Shown here: piece after piece, positions 33,264 through 41,608 of the stretch | How positions within the stretch are numbered: position 1 is the stretch's first letter | Layout of the letters: each line of letters opens with the position of its first letter | Source of the DNA: GCA-2861595 sp035525365 | Lineage (GTDB): Bacteria; Actinomycetota; Acidimicrobiia; Acidimicrobiales; GCA-2861595 | NCBI GenBank assembly: GCA_035525365.1 | Contig: DATLEK010000126.1 | Location: 1-61,122 of the forward strand | DNA: 61,122 nt | Reading direction: 5' to 3' | Made by a program: the position numbers and the translations under genes | The notes under the pieces: model-generated | Told to the model about the DNA's origin: nothing | What the model saw: the letters and a program-made list of their open reading frames with translations, nothing else | Database searches by the model: none

Positions 33264-35033
33264 GTGCGCGTGCTGGTGGACGTGCCCGCGGTGCGCAAGG
33301 TTTTCGACTATTGGGTCCCGGCGCGCCTGGATCCGTTGGTTCGAGTGGGGTGTCTGGTGCGGGTCCCGTTCTCGGGCCGGCGGGTTGCGGGGTGGGTGGT
33401 GGAGGACTTCGTCACCCCCCCTTCTGGTGTCACCCTTCGCCCCCTCGCTTCGGTTACGGGCTTCGGCCCTCCGCCGGATCTCGTGGAGCTCTCCTCCTGG
33501 GCCGCCTGGCGGTGGGCCGGCCGGCGGTCCAGTTTCCTGCGTACGGCCTCGCCGCCCCATGTGGTCCGGGGCCTGCCCCGGCCCCCGCCCCCGGTGGGGA
33601 CAGATGCCCTCACGTTGCCGTCACCGGTCGATGAACTGGTCGCCGAGTCTTTCGCCGCGGGCCAGTCTGTCGTCCGGCTTCCGCCGGCCATGGACACCTT
33701 GCCGTTCGTGCTCGGTGTCATCCGCCTCGCAAGCTCCGCCGGGCCGCGCGGCGCCGAGGCACGGTCGACGCTCGTGTTGGCGCCGTCGGTGGCGGAGGCG
33801 GCCGGCGTCGCCCGGCGGCTGCGGGAGGCGGGATGGCCGGTGGCGTTGATGCCGGGGGAGTGGGCGGTGGCCGCGGCGGGAGGCTCGATCGTGGTCGGCA
33901 GTCGAGCGGCGGCGTGGGCGCCGGCGCCGGACCTGGCGGCCGTCGTGGTGCTCGACGCCCACGAGGAGGTGTACCAGGAGGAGCGGGCGCCGACATGGAA
34001 CGCGTGGCAGGTGGGAGCGGAGCAGGCCCGGCGGGCGGGTGTCCCGTGTGTACTGGTGTCTCCCTGCCCGACTCTGGAGCAGCTCGACTGGGGTGGACTG
34101 GTGGCGCCGTCCCGCAGCCGGGAGCGGGAGGGGTGGCCGGCGCTCGACATCGTCGACCGTCGCCACGACGACCCTCGACATGGTCTCTACTCCGAGCGCC
34201 TCGTGCGGCTCTTGCGCTCCGGCGTGCCTGTCGCCTGCATCCTCAACCGCAAGGGGCGGGCCCGGCTGCTGGCCTGCACGGCCTGCACGGACCTCACCCG
34301 CTGCGAGGCGTGCCAGGGGGCCATGGAACAGGCGAGCGGCGCCGGCATCCTCACCTGTCGCCGGTGCCAGGCCGAGCGGGTGGTCGTCTGCCAATCATGC
34401 GGCTCGTCCCGACTCAAGACGTTGCGGGTCGGCGTCACCCGGGTGCGCGAGGAGCTCGAAGCGCTGGCCAACGTTGCGGTGGGGGAGGTCACGGCGCAGT
34501 CCACATCCATACCCGGAACCAGCATCCTCGTCGGCACCGACGCCCTGCTGCACCGGCTGCACCCTGGCAAGGGCAGGGTCGTCGTGGCCTTCCTCGACTT
34601 CGACCAGGAGCTGCTGGCGCCCCGGTACCGGGCCGGCGAGCAGGCCCTCGCCCTGCTGGCCCGGGCCGCCCGACTCGCCGGCGGCCGGACCGCCGGCGGG
34701 CGTGTTCTCGTCCAGACCCGCCTGCCCGACCACGAGGTGCTGGCCGCCGCCCTCCACGCCGACCCGGGCCGGGTGGCTGCGGCCGAGCGACCGCGGCGCA
34801 TCGAGCTCAACCTCCCGCCGGCCTCCGCCGTCGCCCAGGTATCCGGCCCCGACGCCGCCGCCTTCGTCGCCGGCATTCCCCCCGCCGGCGATCCCGACGT
34901 GGAGGTCCTGGGCCCCGACGACGGACGTTGGCTGGTCCGCGCCGTCAGCCACGCCGCTCTCTGCGACACCCTCGCCGCCACACCCCGTACGCCTGGTCGC
35001 TACCGCATCGAGGTCGACCCCCTCCGCATCTGA
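33264..35033 (+). CDS. priA: Primosomal protein N' (PriA), actinobacterial type with degenerate helicase motifs
   Basis: 589 residues, shorter than the 730-residue proteobacterial PriA. The 3'-DNA-binding N-domain is VDVPAVRKVFDYWVPARLDP. The helicase core lacks a Walker A GxGKT, and the DEAH box is replaced by VVVLDAHEEVYQEE. The zinc-binding cysteines are kept (LACTACTDLTRCEACQGAM, LTCRRCQAERVVVCQSCGSS). Loss of ATPase motifs is typical of actinobacterial PriA, so it is probably a structural replication-restart factor rather than an active helicase. Confidence 0.9.
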   Translation: MRVLVDVPAVRKVFDYWVPARLDPLVRVGCLVRVPFSGRRVAGWVVEDFVTPPSGVTLRPLASVTGFGPPPDLVELSSWAAWRWAGRRSSFLRTASPPHVVRGLPRPPPPVGTDALTLPSPVDELVAESFAAGQSVVRLPPAMDTLPFVLGVIRLASSAGPRGAEARSTLVLAPSVAEAAGVARRLREAGWPVALMPGEWAVAAAGGSIVVGSRAAAWAPAPDLAAVVVLDAHEEVYQEERAPTWNAWQVGAEQARRAGVPCVLVSPCPTLEQLDWGGLVAPSRSREREGWPALDIVDRRHDDPRHGLYSERLVRLLRSGVPVACILNRKGRARLLACTACTDLTRCEACQGAMEQASGAGILTCRRCQAERVVVCQSCGSSRLKTLRVGVTRVREELEALANVAVGEVTAQSTSIPGTSILVGTDALLHRLHPGKGRVVVAFLDFDQELLAPRYRAGEQALALLARAARLAGGRTAGGRVLVQTRLPDHEVLAAALHADPGRVAAAERPRRIELNLPPASAVAQVSGPDAAAFVAGIPPAGDPDVEVLGPDDGRWLVRAVSHAALCDTLAATPRTPGRYRIEVDPLRI

Positions 35034-35059
35034 GGGAGGTGCGCCGATGGCGCCGGCCC

Positions 35060-35065
35060 TAACCT
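35060..35065 (+). promoter_or_regulatory. Predicted -10 box of def
   Basis: TAACCT, 6 nt before the ATG of def; leaderless geometry. Confidence 0.4.
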
Positions 35066-35071
35066 GAGCGA

Positions 35072-35566
35072 ATGGCGCTCCACACCATCAGGGTCCATGG
35101 CGACCCGGTCCTCCGCCAGCCCACCGCCGGAGTCACCGCCTTCGACGCCGCCTTGGCCCGCCTTGCCGACGACATGATCGAGACCATGTACGACGCCCCC
35201 GGCGTCGGCCTCGCCGCCAACCAGATCGGCGTCCAGAAGAGCATCTTCGTGTGGGACGTCGGCGACGGACCGGGAGTGGCGGTGAACCCGGTGCTCAGCG
35301 GGCACGCCGGCGAGTGGACATACGAGGAGGGCTGCCTCTCGGTCCCGAAGCTGTACTGGCCGATCACCAGATCGGGCACCGTGCACCTGCGGGCTCAGAA
35401 CCTGGCGGGGGAGCTCTACGAGCTGGAGGGCGACGAGATCCTGGCCCGGGTGTTCCTCCATGAGGTCGACCATCTGCTGGGCAAGCTCCTCATCGATCGG
35501 CTCGATGCCGACACCAGGAAAGAGGCGATGTCTGAGCTGCGCAACCGCGACCTCGAGCTTCGCTGA
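35072..35566 (+). CDS. def: Peptide deformylase
   Basis: 164 residues. Removes the formyl group from new proteins; metal-dependent. The three motifs are intact: GVGLAANQIGV (about 46-56), EEGCLSVP with the metal Cys (about 88), and the HExxH-type FLHEVDHLLGKLLIDRL (about 128). Followed 19 nt later by fmt, which adds the formyl group to initiator tRNA. Confidence 0.96.
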   Translation: MALHTIRVHGDPVLRQPTAGVTAFDAALARLADDMIETMYDAPGVGLAANQIGVQKSIFVWDVGDGPGVAVNPVLSGHAGEWTYEEGCLSVPKLYWPITRSGTVHLRAQNLAGELYELEGDEILARVFLHEVDHLLGKLLIDRLDADTRKEAMSELRNRDLELR

Positions 35567-35585
35567 AGCGCCGGCGACCACTCTG

Positions 35586-36461
35586 ATGCGTCTGGCCTAC
35601 CTCGGCTCTCCCGCCGCGGCGGTCCCGCCCCTCCAGGCCCTGCTGGCCGACGGCCATGAGGTGAAGATCGTCGTCACCCAGCCCGACCGCCGGCGGGGGA
35701 GGGGCGCCGACCTTGTGCCCACTCCGGTGAAGGCGGCCGCCCTCGAGGCGGGGCTAGCGGTCAGCGACAGGGTGGACGACGTCCTCGAGGCCGGCGTGGA
35801 GCTGGGCGTGGTGGTGGCTTATGGCAGGTTGATCAAGCCCCACGTGCTCGCCCAGGTGCCGATGGTCAATCTCCATTTCTCCCTGCTTCCCCGGTGGCGT
35901 GGAGCGGCGCCGGTGGAGCGGGCCATCCTCGCCGGCGATACCGAGACCGGGGTCTGTCTCATGGAGTTGGAGGAGGGTCTCGACACGGGACCGGTGTACC
36001 GAAGGGAGGTGGTCCCGATCGGCGCCGGCGAGACGGCCGACGAGCTGCGCCGGCGCCTGGTGGATGTCGGGACCACCTTGCTGGTCGACGCTCTCCGGGA
36101 TGGTCTCGGCGACGCGGAGCCCCAGACAGGGGAGCCCACCTACGCGGCCAAGATCGACGCCGAGGAGATGCACCTCGACTGGGCTCGGCCGGCGGTGGAG
36201 CTGCACCGCCTGGTCCGGATCGGCAGGGCATGGACGACCTTCCGCGGCCGGCGCCTGCGAGTCCTTTGGGCGACGCTGCTTGACGCGGGCGAGCCGGCGC
36301 CCGCCGCCGGCGTGATCGAAGGCGCCGTGGTCGGGACCGGAAACGGTCTGGGCCTGCAACTCGTGGAGGTCCAACCCGAGGGCAAGCCCCCCATGCCGGC
36401 GCCGGCCTGGCTCAACGGCGCCCGCCCGAACCCCGGCGAGCACCTCGGCCAACGTGGCTGA
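35586..36461 (+). CDS. fmt: Methionyl-tRNA formyltransferase
   Basis: 291 residues from ATG. Formylates Met-tRNAi using 10-formyl-THF. Residues 1-180 are the catalytic domain with MRLAYLGSPAAAVPPLQALL, the VVAYGRLIKPHVL segment, the active-site Asn-His in MVNLHFSLLPRWRGAAPVER, and Asp in MELEEGLDTGPVYRR. A C-terminal OB-fold follows (MHLDWARPAVELHRLVRIGR). It overlaps rsmB by 8 nt. Confidence 0.95.
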   Translation: MRLAYLGSPAAAVPPLQALLADGHEVKIVVTQPDRRRGRGADLVPTPVKAAALEAGLAVSDRVDDVLEAGVELGVVVAYGRLIKPHVLAQVPMVNLHFSLLPRWRGAAPVERAILAGDTETGVCLMELEEGLDTGPVYRREVVPIGAGETADELRRRLVDVGTTLLVDALRDGLGDAEPQTGEPTYAAKIDAEEMHLDWARPAVELHRLVRIGRAWTTFRGRRLRVLWATLLDAGEPAPAAGVIEGAVVGTGNGLGLQLVEVQPEGKPPMPAPAWLNGARPNPGEHLGQRG

Positions 36462-37635
36462 AGCGCCGGCCGATCGGCCTGGTCGCTATGGCGGAGGCAA
36501 CAGTGCGCGGGCCGTGGCCATAGACGCCATGGTGCGGATCGAGGAGGGCGCCTACGCCAATCTCATCGTGCCGGAGTTGCTGGCCGCCTCGGACCTTGCA
36601 ACCCGGGACCGTGCTTTTGCCACCAACCTCGTCTACGGCGCCACCCGCATGCGCCGCTCGTGCGACTGGTTGGTCGACCGCTTCGTCGACCGACCGCTGG
36701 AGCCCGTGGTGCGGGCCGTCCTCCGCCTCGGCGCCTACCAGCTCGTGTTCCTCCACACGCCGCCCCACGCCGGCGTGTCGGCCATGGTGGAGGTGGCGCC
36801 GACACGGGCCAAGGGGCTGGTCAACGCCGTGCTCCGCAAGGTCGCGGCCGACCCCAGCCCCCATTGGCCTGACGCCGCTACCCGGCTCAGCTATCCCGAC
36901 TGGATCATCCGCCGCCTCGCTGTCGACCTCGGAATGAACGAGGCGGAAGCCGCCCTGGAACAGATGAACGTGGCCGCCGAGGTCACCGAGCGCGACGACG
37001 GCTACGTGCAGGACCCCGCCTCCCAGGAGGTCGCCGCCCAGGTCGGCGCAGCCGCCGGCGACCGGGTGGTTGACCTCTGCGCCGCGCCCGGCGGCAAGGC
37101 GACGGCCATGGCATCGGCCATGTCCCGCGCCCCAGTGGAGCCTGGCCTGGTGATCGCCGCCGATTCGTCGGTTCATCGGGCCCGGCTCGTCGCCTCGAAC
37201 GTGGACCGCCTCGGCAGCCCCAATGTCGCCGTCGTGGTGGCCGACGGCCGGCGCCCGCCGTTCGCCGCCGGCACCATCGACCGGGTCCTCGTCGATGCGC
37301 CCTGCAGCGGCCTCGGAGTCCTCCGCCGGCGGCCAGATGCCCGCTGGCGCATCAACGCCGACGATGTCGACCGCCTGGCCGAACTCCAGCGCCAGCTCCT
37401 GTCCGGCGCCATCACGCTGCTGCGCCCAGGCGGCATCCTCGTCTACAGCGTGTGCACCCTGACATTGGCGGAGACCGCCGATATCGACAACTGGCTCGCC
37501 GGCGCCTACCCGGAGCTCGTGACCCTGCCTCCTCCCGGTCCTCCCTGGGCGCCACTGGCCCGCGGCGCCCGCCTCCTCCCCCAGAGCGCCGGCACCGACG
37601 GCATGTTCCTCCTCAAGCTCCGCCGCCCCCGGTAA
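36454..37635 (+). CDS. rsmB: 16S rRNA m5C967 methyltransferase
   Basis: 393 residues; GTG start. Residues 20-145 are a NusB-like RNA-binding domain (RAVAIDAMVRIEEGAYANL ... DRAFATNLVYGATRMRRSCD). The methyltransferase domain has SAM motif VVDLCAAPGGKATAMA (near 208) and the catalytic Cys in RVLVDAPCSGLGVLRRRPDA (near 286), with VYSVCTLTLAET. Last gene of the metK-to-rsmB block; converges on the GGDEF gene. Confidence 0.93.
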   Translation: MAEAPADRPGRYGGGNSARAVAIDAMVRIEEGAYANLIVPELLAASDLATRDRAFATNLVYGATRMRRSCDWLVDRFVDRPLEPVVRAVLRLGAYQLVFLHTPPHAGVSAMVEVAPTRAKGLVNAVLRKVAADPSPHWPDAATRLSYPDWIIRRLAVDLGMNEAEAALEQMNVAAEVTERDDGYVQDPASQEVAAQVGAAAGDRVVDLCAAPGGKATAMASAMSRAPVEPGLVIAADSSVHRARLVASNVDRLGSPNVAVVVADGRRPPFAAGTIDRVLVDAPCSGLGVLRRRPDARWRINADDVDRLAELQRQLLSGAITLLRPGGILVYSVCTLTLAETADIDNWLAGAYPELVTLPPPGPPWAPLARGARLLPQSAGTDGMFLLKLRRPR

Positions 37636-37710
37636 CCCTGGTGACGAAGTGAGGCCGTGGCGGGCACAGCCGCGCTGGGCGCTCGTCCCATCTCACCTTC
37701 ACCCGTGCCT

Positions 37711-39171
37711 CTACGAAGCGGACCGGCGACCGTTCTGGTCAGCACGCTCCGCGTAGAGCGCTTGGTCGGCGCGGTCGATGAGGGAGTCGAGAGAGTCCCC
37801 GTCCTCCAGGAGGGCAAGGCCCACACTGACGGTCCCCGCGTCGGGGCCGGCGGCCAAAGCGGCGTGAAGGCGTTGCATCCGGGCCTTCGCCTCACCCATG
37901 GTCATCCCAGGCAGCGCGCATACGAACTCGTCGCCACCGTGACGAACGACGACGTCGTAGTCGCGTACCTGCTTGAGCATTTCTGCTGCAACATCGCGGA
38001 GCAACTGGTCCCCGGCGGCATGGCCGCGCGAGTCGTTGAGCGCCTTCAATCCGTCGACATCCACAAAGGCCAGGGCCAAGGGCTGGTCGGTACGACGGGC
38101 CCTGGCGATCTCCCGGGTCAGTTCGACGTGTCCTGGGCCGCGGCGATAGATCCCGGTGAGGTCGTCGATCGAGGCAGCCGCCCGGTCCTCTGCCGCGGCG
38201 GCGCGGTCGATGGCGGCAGCCTCCCGGTCGATCGCTGAAGCTTCCCGAGAGGCCGCCACGGCAGACCGACCCTCTGGTTCCTGGTCACCGCCGCTGGGCG
38301 ATGACGCAGTACCGTCCGGGGTTTTCGTAGCACCGCCGACATCCTCAGCACCGCTGGTGGGCAACACCTCGATGAGCCGATTGCGCATCTCGCCGAGAGC
38401 GGTGATGGCGTCGGCCGGAACCTCGTAGTTCCACGCCGCGTAGAAGTCGCGCAATCGGACCTCGTCAAAGGCGAGGAGGGCGCGGCGAGCGGCGGCTGCC
38501 GTTGTGCGGAACAGGTGGATGACCGGCTCCACGTCTTCGGCGTGCTCGCGGGCCGCTTTCTGGAGGTTGTCGCCGAGGTGGGTATAGACCCCGACCAGCG
38601 CCTGCAGTTCCTCCAGCGTGGCGCCTCCCATCTGCGCACGGACCAACTCGTCACCACGAGCCAGCGAATCGAGGATACGCACATTGAGTCCGACCCACGC
38701 GTCGAACACGTTCATGGCCTGACGCAGAGGGATCCTGCCCAGAACGACACGGAGAAGGTCGTGAGGGCCCATGTCCAACAGCGCCTGGAGCTGATCCACG
38801 AGCTGGGTCAGCGATCCACCCTTTTGGACAATGGCGTCGGGCTGAGCCGCCTCGCTCAGTCCATCGAGCATCTGTTGGCCGGCGCTCGTGTAGAGAAGTA
38901 TCGGCATACCGGGTGCCAGCTCGCGCATCCTGGGAATCGCCTCGTCGCCGCGCATGACCGGCATCTCCAAGTCCAGCACCACAGCCTCCGGTGCGAGAGC
39001 GGAGACCAGAACCAGGGCCTCGGCGCCGTTGCTCGCCTCACCGACCACTTCTATGTCATCGAGCATGCGGAGTCGAGCGCGAACGAGCAGGCGAATCTCG
39101 GGACGGTCGTCGACAATCAGGACGCGGCGCGGCGCGGTGACGCTGGGTCCGAGGGTTGCTCTTCCAGTCAC
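37711..39171 (-). CDS. Response regulator with GGDEF (diguanylate cyclase) output
   Basis: 486 residues from GTG. The REC domain (15-135) has RRVLIVDDRPEIRLLVRARL, the phospho-acceptor Asp in AVVLDLEMPVMRGDEA, and Lys in DAIVQKGGSL. A middle helical region (140-280) has no known domain. A heptad helix with repeated AIDRxAA/AEDRAAA units (about 310-335) joins to a GGDEF domain. Its active site HGGDEFVCALPG is intact, and an RxxD inhibitory site (RDYD) lies five residues before it. It should make cyclic-di-GMP with product inhibition. No cognate kinase is adjacent. Confidence 0.88.
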   Translation of the reverse strand: MTGRATLGPSVTAPRRVLIVDDRPEIRLLVRARLRMLDDIEVVGEASNGAEALVLVSALAPEAVVLDLEMPVMRGDEAIPRMRELAPGMPILLYTSAGQQMLDGLSEAAQPDAIVQKGGSLTQLVDQLQALLDMGPHDLLRVVLGRIPLRQAMNVFDAWVGLNVRILDSLARGDELVRAQMGGATLEELQALVGVYTHLGDNLQKAAREHAEDVEPVIHLFRTTAAAARRALLAFDEVRLRDFYAAWNYEVPADAITALGEMRNRLIEVLPTSGAEDVGGATKTPDGTASSPSGGDQEPEGRSAVAASREASAIDREAAAIDRAAAAEDRAAASIDDLTGIYRRGPGHVELTREIARARRTDQPLALAFVDVDGLKALNDSRGHAAGDQLLRDVAAEMLKQVRDYDVVVRHGGDEFVCALPGMTMGEAKARMQRLHAALAAGPDAGTVSVGLALLEDGDSLDSLIDRADQALYAERADQNGRRSAS

Positions 39172-39319
39172 GTTTGCTCCGGTCGGATCACAGGGGGCTA
39201 GCGAGGTGGCGGCTACCGAAGTCCGGAGTAGCGATCACAGCCTACCGCGACAAAAACCGTCGGAGCTCGCGCCACGACGGCAGACCAGAGGGACCGGCGC
39301 AATTTGCCGGCGCCGCCCT

Positions 39320-39325
39320 TACAGT
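39320..39325 (+). promoter_or_regulatory. Predicted -10 box of the mogA-like gene
   Basis: TACAGT, 6 nt before the GTG start. Confidence 0.4.
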
Positions 39326-39331
39326 CGGTCC

Positions 39332-39802
39332 GTGCCGCTCCACGCCAAGGTGCTGACGGTCTCGGACGGTGTCGTCGCCGGCACCCGGGAGGACCGCTCG
39401 GGTGCTGCTCTGGTGGAGACCCTCGACGCTGCCGGGTTCACTGTTCTCGACCGGCGCGTCGTGGCTGACGGAGTCGACACCGTGGCTTCAGCCCTCATGG
39501 AAATGGCTGTTGAGTTCGCCGGCGTCATCGTCACCACTGGCGGCACCGGCTTCTCCCCACGGGACCTCACTCCAGAAGGCACCAGAGCCGTGCTTGATCG
39601 TGAAGCCCCTGGGCTCGCCGAAGCGATGCGCCTGGTCAACCCCCTCGGCCGCCTTTCCCGGGCCACCGCCGGCACGCTCGGAAGGGCGATCATCGTCAAT
39701 ACCCCCGGTTCCAGCAATGGCTCCGTCGAGTGCCTCAACGCGGTGATCGACATCCTGCCCCACGCCCTGGCCCTCCTCGCCGAGGAAGTCACCCAACACT
39801 GA
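39332..39802 (+). CDS. mogA: MoaB/MogA-type molybdenum cofactor protein
   Basis: 156 residues. MogA/MoaB proteins adenylylate molybdopterin before molybdenum insertion. Motifs: HAKVLTVSDGVVAGTREDRS at the start, IVTTGGTGFSPRDLTPEGTR (about 66-85) with the conserved TGGTG and Asp, and NTPGSSNGSVECLNAVID. The length matches the single-domain family. No other moa/moe genes are present, so MogA versus MoaB is not settled. It precedes ribD by 79 bp. Confidence 0.85.
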   Translation: MPLHAKVLTVSDGVVAGTREDRSGAALVETLDAAGFTVLDRRVVADGVDTVASALMEMAVEFAGVIVTTGGTGFSPRDLTPEGTRAVLDREAPGLAEAMRLVNPLGRLSRATAGTLGRAIIVNTPGSSNGSVECLNAVIDILPHALALLAEEVTQH

Positions 39803-39881
39803 TCATCGCTCGCGAGGTCATGCAACGCCACACGACCCTGGTTCTCGCTGGGCGCCCACCCCCAGTTCGTAGACTGAAAGA

Positions 39882-40889
39882 GTGGAGAGCAGGCAGTACG
39901 ACGAGATGCTCATGCAAAGAGCCGTCGTTCTGGCTTCCGGCGTGCGGGCCACCACATCGCCCAACCCGTGGGTGGGCTGCGTGATCGCCACCCCTGATGG
40001 CGCCACCTTCGAGGGCGCCACCCAGCCCCCGGGCGGCGACCACGCCGAGATCGTGGCCCTTGCCGCGGCCGGGGCCAAGGCCGCCGGCGCCACCCTCTAT
40101 TCCACCCTCGAACCCTGCGCCCACCACGGCCGGACCCCGCCCTGCACCGACGCCATGATCGCCGCCGGCGTCGCCCGGGTCGTGGTCGCGGTGGGCGACC
40201 CGGATGCCCTCGTCGAGGGCAAGGGCATCGAACAGCTGCGCCAGGCAGGCATCAAAGTCGACATCGGCATTTGCGCAGACGAGGTCGACCGCCAGCTGCA
40301 GTCCTATCTCAAGCACCGCACCACCGGCCGCCCCTGGGTGGTGCTCAAGCTGGCCGCCACTCTCGACGGCCGCACCGCCGCGTCCGACGGCACCAGCCAA
40401 TGGATCACCGGCGAGGCGGCCCGTAAAGACGCCCACCGCCTCCGCGCCGAAAGCGACGCCGTGCTCGTCGGCGCCGGCACCGTCCGCGCCGACGATCCAT
40501 CTCTCACGGTTCGCCTTCCCACCGTCGGCGCCGGCCGCCAGCCCCAGCGTGTAGTCCTCGGAACGGCGCCGCCGGAGGCGAAGGTCCACCCGGCGTGGGA
40601 GTTGTCGGGCGACCTGGGCAAGGTCCTCGACGACCTCGGCGAAAGAGGCATCGTGCAGCTACTGGTGGAGGGCGGCGCCACCGTGGCCCACGGCTTCCAC
40701 GCCGCCGGCCTGGTCGACCGCTACGTCCTCTATCTGGCGCCCGCCCTGATGGGCGGCGACGACGGTAGGCCGCTGTTCGCCGGCGCCGGTGCCCCAACCA
40801 TCGACGACATGTGGCGGGGCCGCATCGTCGATGTCACGACCCTCGGGCCCGACATCCGCGTCGACCTCGCCGGCGCCGGCACCGCCTGA
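39882..40889 (+). CDS. ribD: Bifunctional deaminase/reductase RibD
   Basis: 335 residues; GTG start (ATG 24 nt on is possible). Two steps of riboflavin synthesis. The deaminase half has the zinc motif HAEIVALAAAG and STLEPCAHHGRTPPCTDAMI. The reductase half begins near 145 with PWVVLKLAATLDGRTAASDG, AESDAVLVGAGTVRADDPSL, and VQLLVEGGATVAHGFHAAGL. TAGACT at 39871-39876 is a possible -10 box. There is no room for an FMN riboswitch in the 79-bp upstream gap. Overlaps ribE by 1 nt. Confidence 0.95.
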   Translation: MESRQYDEMLMQRAVVLASGVRATTSPNPWVGCVIATPDGATFEGATQPPGGDHAEIVALAAAGAKAAGATLYSTLEPCAHHGRTPPCTDAMIAAGVARVVVAVGDPDALVEGKGIEQLRQAGIKVDIGICADEVDRQLQSYLKHRTTGRPWVVLKLAATLDGRTAASDGTSQWITGEAARKDAHRLRAESDAVLVGAGTVRADDPSLTVRLPTVGAGRQPQRVVLGTAPPEAKVHPAWELSGDLGKVLDDLGERGIVQLLVEGGATVAHGFHAAGLVDRYVLYLAPALMGGDDGRPLFAGAGAPTIDDMWRGRIVDVTTLGPDIRVDLAGAGTA

Positions 40890-41608
40890 TGTTCACCGGC
40901 ATCGTCGAGGAGCTGGCCCGGGTCCGGTCGCGCAACGGTGGCCGGTTCACCTTCTACGCCACCACCGTCATGGACGGCCTCCACATCGGTGATTCCATCG
41001 CCCACAACGGCTGTTGCCTCACGGTGGTCGAGACCGGTGCCGACACCGGAAATGGGGCGCTGCAAACCCTCCCCTATACGGAGCCGCCGGAACGTTCTGG
41101 TGGCAAAATCCGTCGCTATTCAACGGTTTCTGCCACCAAAGAAGCTTCCCCCGACGCCCAGGAGGGAGGGCCGCCCGACGGTGCCCACACCTGGTACGCC
41201 GCCGACGTCGTCGAGGAGACCCTCGCCCGCACCAACCTCGGCGACCTCACACCAGGCGACCCCGTCAACCTCGAAAGGCCCCTCAAGGCGAGCGACCGCC
41301 TCAACGGCCATCTCGTCCAGGGTCACGTCGACGCCGTTGGCCACATCGTCAGCGCCGCCCCGGCGCTCGAAATCAGAATGCCGCCCGACCTCGCCCGCTA
41401 CGTCGTGGAGAAGGGCTCCATCGCAGTCGACGGCGTCAGCCTCACCGTGGCCAAGGCCCTGCCCGACGGCTTCACCGCCGTCGTGGTGCCCCACACCGCG
41501 GCCGTCACCACTCTCGGTTTCAAGGGCCCCGACGACGCCGTGAACATCGAAGTCGACCTCGTCGCCAAGTACGTGGAGCGCCTGCTGATAGGAACCACAG
41601 AACCATGA
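40889..41608 (+). CDS. ribE: Riboflavin synthase (alpha) with an internal extra segment
   Basis: 239 residues versus about 200 in the family. Dismutates two lumazines to riboflavin. The first lumazine-binding half starts MFTGIVEELARVRSRNGGRF with IGDSIAHNGCCLTVVETGAD. The second has LNGHLVQGHVDAVGHI, KGSIAVDGVSLTVAKALPDG, and VPHTAAVTTLGF. The extra segment (about residues 50-98, including PYTEPPERSGGKIRRYSTVS) separates NGCCLTVVE from WYAADVVEETLARTNLG, which are nearly adjacent in ordinary proteins. Its DNA contains a hairpin and is less GC rich. The frame is kept, so activity may survive. Overlaps ribBA by 4 nt. Confidence 0.9.
   Translation: MFTGIVEELARVRSRNGGRFTFYATTVMDGLHIGDSIAHNGCCLTVVETGADTGNGALQTLPYTEPPERSGGKIRRYSTVSATKEASPDAQEGGPPDGAHTWYAADVVEETLARTNLGDLTPGDPVNLERPLKASDRLNGHLVQGHVDAVGHIVSAAPALEIRMPPDLARYVVEKGSIAVDGVSLTVAKALPDGFTAVVVPHTAAVTTLGFKGPDDAVNIEVDLVAKYVERLLIGTTEP
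41099..41137. repeat. Hairpin within the ribE extra segment
   Basis: GGTGGCA (41099-41105) pairs with TGCCACC (41131-41137). Inside, CCG (41110-41112) pairs with CGG (41124-41126). The flanking 41040-41160 is noticeably AT-richer than the gene. Possibly a small palindromic insertion. Confidence 0.5.

Noticed and set aside
33264..35033. PriA as a pseudogene because its ATPase motifs are missing
   Set aside because: The frame is intact, the zinc cysteines are kept, and loss of Walker motifs is normal in actinobacterial PriA.
37636..37710. Terminator or tRNA between rsmB and the GGDEF gene
   Set aside because: No stem with a T-run and no cloverleaf; the gap is a plain convergent spacer.
39803..39881. 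FMN riboswitch before ribD
   Set aside because: Only 79 bp is available and the conserved RFN-element sequence is not present.
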